Of a stretch of 64,000 bases of DNA, positions 1-8,338 are shown in pieces; the stretch's first letter is position 1, and each line of letters opens with the position of its first letter. Source of the DNA: SZUA-368 sp028533045 (GTDB lineage: Bacteria; Spirochaetota; Spirochaetia; DSM-2461); assembly GCA_050031985.1 (NCBI GenBank), contig JBNAIG010000026.1:1-64000 (forward strand), in the 5' to 3' direction. The notes beneath the pieces were generated by a model. It was not told the origin of the DNA. It made no database searches and was given only the letters and a program-made list of their open reading frames with translations. The position numbers were made by a program, and so were the translations under genes.

Positions 1-427
1 TATTAACGTTTGTGGGAAAGTATTGAGATAGGATGAAGTTCTCCAAACCATCGGCAGAAACAGATTCTTTTAGTTCAAGCTGTGATATTTCTCTTGAACA
101 AATGGCGTTGATTTTTTGGGACAGACGGGCAATACGATGTAAAATAACCTTGGGATCACAGTCCATGGCTCGGCTCATATCTCTAATCCCAGAGCAGCTA
201 ATCAGTTGCTTTAGTAGAATTTCAGGTTTTACTTTATGATGACCATAATGATTTATGGTGAAATAAGATAGTGCGAATGTCCTATGGCATTTTTTGCATT
301 GATAGAGTTGAGTTTTTCCTTCCCGTTTAGTAACCGTAAACCCTCTTTTTTTGTACCATTTTACATCATTCGAAGGACTTTGATGATGGGAGCAATGGGG
401 ATTAGGGCAATAGATTTCTTCTTTCAT
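1..427 (-). CDS. Transposase with N-terminal zinc ribbon (3' end beyond window)
   Basis: This ORF starts at an ATG (427-425) preceded on the minus strand by GGAGATT and stays open to the window edge, so the C-terminal part is missing. The protein begins MKEEIYCPNPHC and has a second cysteine pair (YQCKKCHRTF), which together form a zinc ribbon. A helix-turn-helix-like stretch follows (LLKQLISCSGIRDMSRAM), then the start of a possible catalytic domain (SADGLENFILSQYF). This layout is typical of IS1/IS1595-like transposases. The exact family is not resolved because the catalytic triad lies outside the window. The element's terminal inverted repeat lies just upstream of the gene at 503-520. Confidence 0.75.
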   Translation of the reverse strand, partial: MKEEIYCPNPHCSHHQSPSNDVKWYKKRGFTVTKREGKTQLYQCKKCHRTFALSYFTINHYGHHKVKPEILLKQLISCSGIRDMSRAMDCDPKVILHRIARLSQKINAICSREISQLELKESVSADGLENFILSQYFPTNVN

Positions 428-524
428 AATGGAATCTCCTCTTATTGTCTTACGAATAAGAGGGAGAGCCATTTTTTTAAATAATCATCATTTTTCTAGA
501 AAAGCTCAAGGATTGGGAACATTA
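1..524 (-). mobile_element. Partial insertion sequence, right end in window
   Basis: The transposase ORF is followed outward by AGCTCAAGGATTGGGAAC at 503-520, possibly extending to 524. The same 18-mer occurs in inverted orientation at both ends of a 166-bp relic at 14.8 kb, which identifies it as this element's terminal inverted repeat. The other end lies before base 1. A short stem (ctcttattgtcttacgaataagag, arms around 437-460) sits between the gene and the repeat. Confidence 0.7.
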
Positions 525-525
525 G

Positions 526-3240
526 CTAATAACTTACCGTATACCCTTTAATGACAAAGCTCATACCCCAATCTCCCGTTTCAAACTGATGACTCAGTTG
601 TAAACCGCTGCGAATCATGACGGGAAGAGTAAAGAAGAAGGTATCCACCAACAGCTCCGCTCCGGCGGATGTTACCGTTTCATCCCATCCGTCGCCGTAC
701 CACTGCCGGTCCAGGAATAGCTCGGTGCTGACTCGGGGGATATAGGCTAGTCCGCCTAGATCACAGTCAGGATAGAAGAGGGGCAGTACGTATTCAGCCT
801 TAAACATAATCTGTTCTTCCAGCATGAGGCTCTCTTCATCGTCATCATATTCGGAGCCTCTTACTTGGGGAATATTTGAGCTGTAGCCCGAAGGATTTTG
901 TTCGTAGTAACCGTAGAATCCGGTGCCGTGGCTGGGGAAAATCCCCGGGAGAAGGTAGTAGTTGGCCAGGGAGAATTGATAATCATCGTCCCCGGTATTG
1001 TAATGGAGAAGGGAGGCGGAAAGGTACTCCTTAAAGCGGGATTGAAGGGCCCGGTAGCCCCCGTCCCGGCTGTGGTACATCTCCAATTCTTCCAAAAAGC
1101 CTGCTCCGTCGGCCGAGGCATAATCGGTCCAGCTGTAGAGGTAGACCGATTCGGCGCTAAGTTCCAGGCTAAAGGTATCACGGCCCCTGCTGAATCCCAG
1201 GGGAAGGCTTAGGCCCGCTCCGGCGGTAAAGTCCCGAATGGTTACCCCGTTGCGGACTCTTTTGTCCAGGGAGAGGTCGGTTGTGACATGGGGAAGAAAA
1301 AGGGACCACTCCGTTTCCAGGCCGTAACCCATGGTTTCTTCGTTGGTGTTGTAGTAGAGGCCTCCTTCCCAGCTAAAGCTTTGTAGGGGATTGGTGGACT
1401 TTATGGCAATGGGAATTTCCAGGTCTTCGTCGGAATCGTATTCCAGGGTGCTCAGTCCCCAGCCGACCGGGCTAAAGAGGTCCAAGCCGGGGTAGTCTTT
1501 GATCTCATAGTCTTTGGATGAGGTTGGAGCGGTCGTTTCTGGCTGAATGGGAGCGGGGAGCAGTTCGAGGGAGCGTCCATCCCAAGTTTCCGGGGAGAGG
1601 GGCAGGGCCCGCACCGAATCTCCTATGGTTCCTTCCCGGTAAACATAGAGGAGTCGACCCCCCTCCCGGTCTACTGCAGGATAGTCGGCTCCCAGAGGCG
1701 TATTGGTCACCCGAATCAGCTTCCCCTCTTTAAAATAGCAGATTTCCTTGCCCTCATAGCGGTCCAGAGTGAGGAAGTAGCCCCCCTCCCAGGGGATGGG
1801 GTAGGACAGGTCTTCCGTGGTAAAGGGGATTACCCTTTCAAACCCCTTTTCCGACCAGCGCCACAGGGATTCTCCTTCATTATTCTGTACGTTTAACACT
1901 ATGCCGTCCCCGTCCCAGGCGGGCCAGGAGGCGTAGCTAATCTCTTGGGGAAAGGGTATTTCATTTATAACCTGGCCGGAGAGATCCAGTATAACCAGGC
2001 GCGGTTTGCGGTCTGGCTGTAACTCCAGGGCGACGATTTTATCTGCTTGGGGGGAGAGGGCGGGGTGGTAGTAGCGACCCTTTTGGGTGAGTTTTTGAGC
2101 TTTGTTATTGCCCCGCTTTAGGTAAAGGTCCGACTCCTCCCGGGTGGTCCAGGTGAGGCTTGTTCGTACCGAATCCCACACAAAAATGTCTCCCTTACCG
2201 TCGATGCGGGTGGCGGGCACGGCTTCGTAATACTTTGTTTCCTCTCCTTTAATAAACGAATAGAGGGAGGTGGGTTCTATTAAATCCACTTTTTGGGCGT
2301 ACCAGGTGCCCCCCTTACCGGGGAGGAGCTGGGAGTAGGCCGTATAGACGTCCCGGGGCGGGCTGATAAGCTCTCCCTCTACAAGAGGACCCTTGGCGGC
2401 AAGAATTTCTTCCGTCTCTGTCTTCAGATCTTCAATCATTTCTTTGTAGGCACGGGCAGGGGTAAGTCCTGTGAGTTTTTTGACTGAACGGGAGGGGCCC
2501 AGAAGGGGCAGAGGAAGTACGGCTTGCTGGCTAAAGAGTTGTTCCGCCCCGTCGGGGCCGTAATTCTCTTCCATCCAGTTAAGGAAGGGGTAGCCCAGTC
2601 TGTGGGGGGGGGGTGTCATATCCCGGAAGGAGAGGTGATGCATTTTATAATAGGAGTAGTCCCGTTCTTCCAGGGCGACGGAGCGCATCAGTTCAAAATA
2701 GGAGCCCAGTCGGCCCCGGCCCGAATGGGAATAGATTGTTTCTGTCATAATGGCGTCCCCTTCGAACATCCAGGAGGGGGTAACACCAATGGAGAGGCTG
2801 TAGAGATATTCCCCGCCCAGAAGAAAGAGGAGGTGGGCGGTGGAGGAGTTAAGGGTGTCGAACTGTTTGGTGTGCCGTCCTTCGTGAATGGCCAGGTGTT
2901 CGTACCATTCGGTGGTTCCCGAACCGTAGCCTCCGTTCAGGCTGTACCACACGGTTCGCCGGGGGAATACGGTCACGTAGCCGTTACTGGTCATATCGTT
3001 CCCGGAAAGGATAATCGGGTAGCGGTAGGGGTGTTTGGAGGACATGGTTTCGGAGATGGTAGGATCGTTCTCTTCTGTGAATTGGGCGACTCTTAAGCCT
3101 TCGTCGGCCATAAAATCGGGAAAGATAACCCGATTATAGTCGGTCTCTATATATTTCCAGTCGATTTTGGGGTCGTATTGGGCAAAAAGGGCGTGGGTGA
3201 AAAGGAGAAAAATAGCGAAAAAGAGAGCTCTACGTTTCAT
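526..3240 (-). CDS. Exported HEGRH peptidase-like protein with beta-propeller and C-terminal barrel-like region
   Basis: This is a large exported protein of about 904 aa. Residues 1-20 form a signal peptide (MKRRALFFAIFLLFTHALFAQ). Near residue 119 there is HEGRH, followed by WMFEGDA, which resembles the HExxH plus W-x-x-E-G zinc-site layout of MA-clan metallopeptidases. The middle third is rich in short W/D beta-strand repeats like PD40/TolB propellers (for example LSPQADKIVALELQPDRKPRLVILD). The last 300 residues alternate aromatic beta strands and end in VIKGYTVSY, typical of an outer-membrane barrel. An in-frame GTG 18 nt upstream exists but would sit on a probable -10 (TATAGT, 3247-3252), so the ATG at 3240 is preferred. 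Substrate is unknown; proteolytic activity is inferred only from the motif. Confidence 0.7.
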   Translation of the reverse strand: MKRRALFFAIFLLFTHALFAQYDPKIDWKYIETDYNRVIFPDFMADEGLRVAQFTEENDPTISETMSSKHPYRYPIILSGNDMTSNGYVTVFPRRTVWYSLNGGYGSGTTEWYEHLAIHEGRHTKQFDTLNSSTAHLLFLLGGEYLYSLSIGVTPSWMFEGDAIMTETIYSHSGRGRLGSYFELMRSVALEERDYSYYKMHHLSFRDMTPPPHRLGYPFLNWMEENYGPDGAEQLFSQQAVLPLPLLGPSRSVKKLTGLTPARAYKEMIEDLKTETEEILAAKGPLVEGELISPPRDVYTAYSQLLPGKGGTWYAQKVDLIEPTSLYSFIKGEETKYYEAVPATRIDGKGDIFVWDSVRTSLTWTTREESDLYLKRGNNKAQKLTQKGRYYHPALSPQADKIVALELQPDRKPRLVILDLSGQVINEIPFPQEISYASWPAWDGDGIVLNVQNNEGESLWRWSEKGFERVIPFTTEDLSYPIPWEGGYFLTLDRYEGKEICYFKEGKLIRVTNTPLGADYPAVDREGGRLLYVYREGTIGDSVRALPLSPETWDGRSLELLPAPIQPETTAPTSSKDYEIKDYPGLDLFSPVGWGLSTLEYDSDEDLEIPIAIKSTNPLQSFSWEGGLYYNTNEETMGYGLETEWSLFLPHVTTDLSLDKRVRNGVTIRDFTAGAGLSLPLGFSRGRDTFSLELSAESVYLYSWTDYASADGAGFLEELEMYHSRDGGYRALQSRFKEYLSASLLHYNTGDDDYQFSLANYYLLPGIFPSHGTGFYGYYEQNPSGYSSNIPQVRGSEYDDDEESLMLEEQIMFKAEYVLPLFYPDCDLGGLAYIPRVSTELFLDRQWYGDGWDETVTSAGAELLVDTFFFTLPVMIRSGLQLSHQFETGDWGMSFVIKGYTVSY

Positions 3241-3246
3241 AGAACC

Positions 3247-3275
3247 ACTATACACCACTTTTTATCCCTTGCCAC
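3247..3275 (-). promoter_or_regulatory. Possible promoter abutting start codon of the HEGRH protein gene
   Basis: TATAGT lies 6 nt before the ATG, with a weak -35 (GTGGCA) 17 nt further upstream. The expected transcription start would fall at or next to the ATG. No Shine-Dalgarno sequence is present. The weak -35 makes this the least certain of the start-abutting promoters in the window. Confidence 0.35.
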
Positions 3276-3335
3276 AGCTTTTCTGTGAGAGTTTTATGTA
3301 ATTTTGACGAATGTTCGAATTCTGTCCGAATCCCC

Positions 3336-3364
3336 TTGTCATAACCTAGTGTTTCAGTAATAAT
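3336..3364 (+). promoter_or_regulatory. Promoter abutting the MFS gene start
   Basis: TTGTCA, 17 nt, AATAAT, then only 7 nt to the ATG at 3372. The predicted +1 is at or within a base or two of the start codon, so the transcript may be leaderless. The aggggcc between -10 and ATG lies too close to the start for a normal ribosome binding site. Confidence 0.5.
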
Positions 3365-3371
3365 AGGGGCC

Positions 3372-4541
3372 ATGAAGAGATATATTTCCCTGATTGCCGG
3401 GATTCTGGTTCAAATTGCTTTGGGCGGTATTTACGCTTTTAGTTCCTACGTCCCCTCCTTTCAGAGCCACTGGGGTTACAACAGTACCCAGACACAGGCT
3501 GTATTTGGTTTGACCATTCTTATGTTCACCCTGTATATGATTATTTCCGGGCGGCAGTTGGTCCGAAGGGGACCGCGAACGCTCATCTTTATATCGGGGA
3601 TTCTTTTCCTGGCCGGCCATTGGGCCGCTTCATATACGGGGGGGAATTATCCTCTCTTTTTGGCGGCCTATCTCCTGGGAATTGCTCCGGCTCTCTCCTT
3701 TGGCTATGTCTGCCCTCTGGCGGCGGGTCTTCTTTGGTTCCCCAATCACCGGGGGCTTGTTACTGGTCTATCCGTTGCCGGTTACGGTATCGGCGGGGTG
3801 GTGCTCTCTTCTTTAGTGGAAAAACTCTTGGGGCTTGGTTGGGATATCGAGACCATCCTGCGCTTTGTCGGTGCTGTTTGGGGAGGAATCATTCTTCTTT
3901 GCGGCGCCGTTTCTTCCACTCCTCCCGGGCTCATTCATAAGGAAGAAGAGTCGGCCGGACCTCCTCCCATTGGGGATCATAAGAAAGAATTTGCCGGTCT
4001 GACCATGTTTTTGGTCTTTGGGACTCTTCCCGGTCTTATGCTGATTGGAGCCCTTAAACCTTTTGGTCTTTTTAACGGGATTGAGGGGCACACGGCGGCC
4101 CTGGGGGTTTCCTTTCTCTCATTGGGAAACGGTTTGGGCCGTATTATCTGGGGAATCTCCGCCGATAGGGTACATCCTCGACGGCTTGCGTTGGTGAACT
4201 TGATAGGGGTGTTTCTTTCTGTCCTGATACTTTTGGCCGTGGGAGCTCATACCGCTCTTTATATTCCCGCCGGATTTCTCCTGGGATTTACCTACGGCGG
4301 GCCTCTGGTCATTACTCCCGATCAGGTGAGCCGGGTATTCGGCGGGCCCCATTTAAGCCGGGTCTATCCGGTAGCCTTCTCTTTTCATGGTATAGCCGCC
4401 GCCGTGGGAGCCTCCCTGGCCGGATTTATCTTTCAGTTCACCGGAAGCTACCACGAAGTCTTTATGATTGCCGGCGGAGGAGCCCTTTTTGGTCTTGCCG
4501 GGTACTGGTTCTTTTTGAAGGACACGGAGAAGCTGGATTAA
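3372..4541 (+). CDS. MFS transporter, OFA (oxalate/formate antiporter-like) family
   Basis: This is a 12-helix major facilitator of 389 aa, the usual length for the OFA family. Family hallmarks are GGIYAFSSYVPSF in helix 1, the RRGPRT loop after helix 2, and WFPNHRGLVTGLSVAGYGIGG before helix 5. GLGRIIWGISADRVHPRR marks the repeat in the second half. The family exchanges small organic anions such as oxalate, formate or other monocarboxylates across the inner membrane. The actual substrate cannot be told from sequence. It is divergently transcribed from the HEGRH protein gene and has its own promoter. The region downstream carries short direct repeats and no partner gene. Confidence 0.85.
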   Translation: MKRYISLIAGILVQIALGGIYAFSSYVPSFQSHWGYNSTQTQAVFGLTILMFTLYMIISGRQLVRRGPRTLIFISGILFLAGHWAASYTGGNYPLFLAAYLLGIAPALSFGYVCPLAAGLLWFPNHRGLVTGLSVAGYGIGGVVLSSLVEKLLGLGWDIETILRFVGAVWGGIILLCGAVSSTPPGLIHKEEESAGPPPIGDHKKEFAGLTMFLVFGTLPGLMLIGALKPFGLFNGIEGHTAALGVSFLSLGNGLGRIIWGISADRVHPRRLALVNLIGVFLSVLILLAVGAHTALYIPAGFLLGFTYGGPLVITPDQVSRVFGGPHLSRVYPVAFSFHGIAAAVGASLAGFIFQFTGSYHEVFMIAGGGALFGLAGYWFFLKDTEKLD

Positions 4542-4545
4542 GCAC

Positions 4546-4599
4546 GAAGTGCGACAGCGGACTAAGATAGAAGTGCGACAGCGGATGGATGACAGCGGA
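4546..4599. repeat. Imperfect direct repeat GAAGTGCGACAGCGGA
   Basis: The 16-mer GAAGTGCGACAGCGGA occurs at 4546-4561 and again at 4570-4585. A truncated copy (GACAGCGGA) is at 4591-4599. It lies in the spacer between the convergent MFS and livF genes, just before the heptamer tract, and has no coding potential. Confidence 0.8.
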
Positions 4600-4692
4600 C
4601 ATGTCGTCTTTGTATCTTCTTTACTAATTATGCGGCATTTACCGTCATCCCTCGTGAATCGACTTGACGCTTTTTACTATCAAATCTACGCT

Positions 4693-4783
4693 CGCTTTCC
4701 GCTTTCCGCTTTCCGCTTTCCGCTTTCCGCTTTCCGCTTTCCGCTTTCCGCTTTCCGCTTTCCGCTACCCGCTACCCGCTACC
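4693..4783. repeat. Heptanucleotide tandem repeat running into the livF stop codon
   Basis: Ten perfect copies of CGCTTTC (4693-4762) are followed by three copies of a variant, CGCTACC (4763-4783). The livF stop codon (minus strand TAG, 4781-4779) is formed by the last variant unit, so the tract begins inside the 3' end of the gene. On the livF mRNA the tract is read as GGTAGCG and GAAAGCG units. There is no spacer structure, so it is not a CRISPR. Copy number of such short repeats usually varies by slippage. Confidence 0.95.
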
Positions 4784-5510
4784 CGCCCAAGTAGGCTTTC
4801 TTCACATCCTCATTATTTCGTAACTCTTCCGAGCTGCCTGAGGCGATAATTTCTCCCGTGTCCAGTACATAGCCGCGGCTGGCAAAATCCAGAGCTACCT
4901 TGGCGTTCTGTTCCACCACAAGGATGGTCATACCCTTTAGTTCATTGATTTTCTTGAGGGCCCGGAACATGTCGTACATGAGGATGGGCGCCAGACCCAT
5001 GGAGGGTTCGTCGAGCATGATGAAGTCCGTACCGGTCATAAGGGCGCGGCCTACGGCAAGCATCTGCTGTTCTCCCCCGGAGAGGGATTCGCTTCGCTGT
5101 TTCCGTCTTTCCTTGAGCCGGGGGAAGAGGCTGTACACCAGGTCCAGGGACTCGTGAATCTCTCCCACTTCCACTTTTCGGGCGTAGGTGGCCAGGTCCA
5201 GGTTTTCCTGTACGGTTAAGTTACCAAAAATATGGCGTCCTTCCGGTACAAGGCACATCATCTTTTTCTGGATGAGTTCGTGGGGCTCCGTTTTGAGGAG
5301 GCTCTTTCCTTCGAAGAGGATGTCTCCCCGGAATACCTCCGGCGCTTCGGGTTTGCTTAGCCGGGCCAGGGTCATGAGAGTGGAGGTTTTTCCCGCACCG
5401 TTTGCTCCGATGAGGGTAACGATTTCTCCCTTGTCTATGTTGAATGAGATGCCGTGGAGGGCTTCTATATTGCCGTATTTTACGGCCAGATCTTTCACTT
5501 CTAAGAGCAT
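4779..5510 (-). CDS. livF: Branched-chain amino acid ABC transporter ATPase LivF
   Basis: One of the two nucleotide-binding subunits of the Liv importer, energising branched-chain (or related) amino acid uptake at the inner membrane. At 243 aa it has normal length. It shows Walker A GANGAGKTS, Q-loop region, signature SLSGGEQQML, Walker B FIMLDEPSMGLAP and the H-loop replaced by EQN (VVEQNA), as is usual in LivF. The ATG overlaps the livG stop (5510), so the two are translationally coupled. The C-terminus (AYLGG) and stop run into the heptamer tandem repeat. This is the last gene of the operon. Confidence 0.95.
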   Translation of the reverse strand: MLLEVKDLAVKYGNIEALHGISFNIDKGEIVTLIGANGAGKTSTLMTLARLSKPEAPEVFRGDILFEGKSLLKTEPHELIQKKMMCLVPEGRHIFGNLTVQENLDLATYARKVEVGEIHESLDLVYSLFPRLKERRKQRSESLSGGEQQMLAVGRALMTGTDFIMLDEPSMGLAPILMYDMFRALKKINELKGMTILVVEQNAKVALDFASRGYVLDTGEIIASGSSEELRNNEDVKKAYLGG

Positions 5511-6283
5511 TATATTTCTCCGTCGCCCAGGTAGGCTTTTATTACTTCCGGGTTGGTGCGGATCTCTTCGGGACCGCCGGTGACCAGTTCCTGACCAAAG
5601 TTGACCACTTTGATTTTTTCACAGAGGGTCATGATAACCTGCATCTGATGTTCGATCATCCAGATGGTCAGGTTAAAGGTCTCCTTGATCCACTGGATGT
5701 AGCTGATAAGACCCTGAACGTCGTGGGTGCTGAGCCCGGCCGCAGGCTCGTCCAGCATGAGCAGGTCCGGTGTAAGAGATAGGGCCCGGGCGATTTCCAC
5801 CCGCCGCTGTATACCGTAGGGCAGGTTTTTGGGAAATTCCTCGGCCAATTCGGTCAAGTTGAACTGTTCCAACAGGGTATAGGCTTCTTTGTTCATCTCC
5901 TTTTCCCGTGTTTTGTATTTTTTCGTATGGAAAAAGGCGTCGGCCAGGTTGTAGCCCAGTTTGTAGTGCTGGGACATTTTAATGTTGTCCAGGACGGTCA
6001 TGTCACCCCAGAGTCGGATGTTCTGGAAGGTTCGACCGATTTGCCGGGCGGCGATTTCGTGGGGCGCCAGGCCGTTGATTCTCTCGCCGTTGAAGATAAT
6101 ATCTCCTTCCGAAGGGGTATAGAATCCGCTTACCAGGTTGAATACGGTGGTTTTTCCCGCCCCGTTGGGACCGATCAGTCCTACCACTTCTCCCTTGTTG
6201 ATGGAGAAGTTCAGGTTGGAAACGGCTGTAAGGCCCCCAAAACGATGGGTCAGGCTGTCAATCTTGAGTAGTTCTTCAGACAC
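5510..6283 (-). CDS. livG: Branched-chain amino acid ABC transporter ATPase LivG
   Basis: The second ATPase of the Liv importer, 257 aa. Motifs seen are Walker A GPNGAGKTT, the LivG-type insertion after the Q-loop (FQNIRLWGDMTVLDN), a signature region PYGIQRRVEIARAL and Walker B LLMLDEPAAGLS. The signature reads PYGIQRR where LSGGQ would be in other ABC proteins; LivG proteins commonly carry a variant (YGxQR) here. It overlaps the end of livM by 8 nt and livF by one base, as expected for a single polycistronic mRNA. Confidence 0.95.
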   Translation of the reverse strand: MSEELLKIDSLTHRFGGLTAVSNLNFSINKGEVVGLIGPNGAGKTTVFNLVSGFYTPSEGDIIFNGERINGLAPHEIAARQIGRTFQNIRLWGDMTVLDNIKMSQHYKLGYNLADAFFHTKKYKTREKEMNKEAYTLLEQFNLTELAEEFPKNLPYGIQRRVEIARALSLTPDLLMLDEPAAGLSTHDVQGLISYIQWIKETFNLTIWMIEHQMQVIMTLCEKIKVVNFGQELVTGGPEEIRTNPEVIKAYLGDGEI

Positions 6284-7325
6284 TTTCCGCCTCCTTTTTG
6301 GTTTTGGTAAAGATTTTTTTTAGGGATGGGAAGACGTCGGTCAGTTCCCGGTTGCCCAGAAGTCCCTCGGGGCGGAACTGCATGAGCAGAATCAGCATGA
6401 GGGGGATGATGACCCATTTGAGGATCTGCAGGGGACGCATCAATTCCAGAAGGATGGTAAAAAATACCGCCGAAAGGACCGAACCGGAGAGGGAACCCAT
6501 TCCGCCCAGATAAACCATTACCAAACCTTCGGTGGATTTGAAGATGGAGAAGGAACTGGGGTTTACGAAGCCCAGCACGTGGGCGAAGAGCCCTCCGGCA
6601 ATACCGGCCAGTCCGGAGGAGAACATGAAGGCCACCAATTTCATTTTGTTGGTGTTCACACTCATGATCTCTGCGGAAATCTCATCGTAGCGGATGGTGC
6701 TGATTCCCTTGCCGTAGACTGAGTTCATCAGCCGTCGGATGGAAATGATCGTAAGGACCGCAAAAATGAAGATCCACATGAGCGTGTAGGGAAGGCTTAG
6801 TACATCTTCCATGGCGTAGATGGTCTTTTTCATTCCCATAAAGCCGCGGGAACCCCCGACCAGTTCGATGTTGTTGATCAGGGTGACGATGATGAAGTTC
6901 GCCGCGATGGTGATAATGGCCAGATAGTCGTCCCGGGTCTTGAAGGAGGGAATGGCCACAAGCAGTCCAAAGAGGGCCGCCGCCAGTCCTCCGATGATGA
7001 TGACCACCGGGAAGAGGATGATAGCCGATTCGGGAGGCAGCAGGGCATCCCCGATTATTTTGTTATCCGTAAAGAGGATAACCGAAAGGAGGGAGGAGAC
7101 ATAGGCTCCCACCGCCATAAATCCCCCGTGTCCGCAGGAGAACTCTCCCATGTAGCCGTTTACGATGTTCAGGCTGGAAGAAAAGATGATATTGATGCCA
7201 ATGAACATCAAGACTGATTGAATGTACTTATTGATAACTCCGGTCATGGTCAGCCCGATGATCAGGACAAAGAGCCCGATCACGAGAAGAGGGACCGTAA
7301 AGGATTTTTCTCTGTTTAGTTTCAT
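6276..7325 (-). CDS. livM: Branched-chain amino acid ABC transporter permease LivM
   Basis: Inner-membrane permease of 349 aa with about nine hydrophobic segments. The family motif near the N-terminus is seen (NIVNGYMGEFSCGHGGFMAVGAY). The cytoplasmic EAA-like loop (GKGISTIRYDEISAEIMSVNTNKMKLVAFMFSSGLAGIAGGLFAH) contacts LivG/LivF. It is followed directly by livG with an 8-nt overlap and preceded by livH with a 9-nt gap. The C-terminal charged tail (FTKTKKEAESV) is ordinary. Confidence 0.95.
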   Translation of the reverse strand: MKLNREKSFTVPLLVIGLFVLIIGLTMTGVINKYIQSVLMFIGINIIFSSSLNIVNGYMGEFSCGHGGFMAVGAYVSSLLSVILFTDNKIIGDALLPPESAIILFPVVIIIGGLAAALFGLLVAIPSFKTRDDYLAIITIAANFIIVTLINNIELVGGSRGFMGMKKTIYAMEDVLSLPYTLMWIFIFAVLTIISIRRLMNSVYGKGISTIRYDEISAEIMSVNTNKMKLVAFMFSSGLAGIAGGLFAHVLGFVNPSSFSIFKSTEGLVMVYLGGMGSLSGSVLSAVFFTILLELMRPLQILKWVIIPLMLILLMQFRPEGLLGNRELTDVFPSLKKIFTKTKKEAESV

Positions 7326-7334
7326 TGTGCGTTC

Positions 7335-8249
7335 CTAGATTTTTGTACTCTTGGCGATACCGAAAAAGCCGGTGGGCTTAAAGGTCAGGATGACGAGCAG
7401 TATCACAAAGGAGATGAGGTCCTTGTAGCTGGAAGGGAAGAAGGCGATAACGAAGATTTCGATAAAGCCCAGCATGAATCCTCCCAAAAAGGCTCCTTTG
7501 ATTTCACCTATCCCGCCTACTACGGCGGCAATAAAGGCTTTCCAACCGATGATCATACCCATGTAGGGGTCAAGAACGGGGTAGGAAAGTCCAAAGAGGA
7601 TTCCCGCCACAGCGGCCAATGAAGAACCGAGGGCGAAGGTGAAGGTGATTATTCGGTTAATGGGGATTCCCATGAGGGGAATGGCGAACTTATCGTAGGA
7701 GATGGCTCTCATGGCCATACCGATTTTGGTTTCCTTAACGATAAACTGGAGACCAAAGAAAACAGCAACCGATGACAGAATAACTATGATTTTGAGGTTG
7801 GTAAGGTGAACCCCGCCCACTTCAATAATAGATTTGCCTATGATTTCGGGGAAACGGAGGGAGCTGGCACCCAATACGGCCAGGTTACCGTTTTCCAGGA
7901 TAAAACCCACCATAAGGGCGGTAATTACCACGTAGAGACGGTTGGCTCCCTTCATACGCAGGGGGCGGTAGGCGACTCTTTCTATGAGCATTCCCAATCC
8001 GGCGGTCAGGGCCATGGTTCCGATCAGGGTTAAACTAAAGGCAATGGCCGGTGAGGCGGTTATCACGTTACCCATAAGGGTGGTTCCGATGAAAAAGGCA
8101 AAGTAACAGGCCATCATGAATATGTCACCATGGGCAAAGTTAATCAGCCTGAGAACACCGTACACCAGGCAGTAGCCCAGGGCAATCATGGAGTAAAAAC
8201 TCCCCCATTGCAGGGCGTTAAATATATTCTGTATCAGCGATGTGAACAT
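7335..8249 (-). CDS. livH: Branched-chain amino acid ABC transporter permease LivH
   Basis: The second Liv permease, 304 aa, with about eight membrane segments. Its LivH signatures are YGVLRLINFAHGDIFM near the N-terminus and the loop KIGMAMRAISYDKFAIPLMGIPINRIITFTFALGSSLAAVAGIL. It pairs with LivM to form the channel. It is separated from the binding-protein gene by 89 nt containing a strong stem-loop, which probably helps set the ratio of binding protein to membrane subunits. Confidence 0.95.
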   Translation of the reverse strand: MFTSLIQNIFNALQWGSFYSMIALGYCLVYGVLRLINFAHGDIFMMACYFAFFIGTTLMGNVITASPAIAFSLTLIGTMALTAGLGMLIERVAYRPLRMKGANRLYVVITALMVGFILENGNLAVLGASSLRFPEIIGKSIIEVGGVHLTNLKIIVILSSVAVFFGLQFIVKETKIGMAMRAISYDKFAIPLMGIPINRIITFTFALGSSLAAVAGILFGLSYPVLDPYMGMIIGWKAFIAAVVGGIGEIKGAFLGGFMLGFIEIFVIAFFPSSYKDLISFVILLVILTFKPTGFFGIAKSTKI

Positions 8250-8282
8250 AGTTTGTTTCTCTCTCTTCAGGTTTTTTAATCA

Positions 8283-8316
8283 GCCGTCCCGACTTTTAGA
8301 AAAAGTTTGGGACGGC
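8283..8316 (-). promoter_or_regulatory. Intercistronic stem-loop between the binding-protein gene and livH
   Basis: GCCGTCCC at 8283-8290 pairs with GGGACGGC at 8309-8316, and additional A/T pairs lie inside. No T-run follows on the minus strand, so it is unlikely to be a full terminator. Its place after the binding-protein gene fits a 3' stabiliser or partial attenuator that raises binding protein over permease, a common arrangement in binding-protein ABC operons. Confidence 0.6.
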
Positions 8317-8338
8317 ATGGTATTTTAAGTATTCTCTA

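Noticed and set aside
2524..3096. 190-codon plus-strand frame opposite the HEGRH protein
   Set aside because: Shadow of the coding strand; glycine/valine-rich, no ribosome site, and the minus-strand gene is continuous across it.
4693..4783. Possible CRISPR array or coding repeat in the heptamer tract
   Set aside because: Units are 7 bp with no spacers, and reading frames through it encode only AFRFPLS-type repeats with no start signal.
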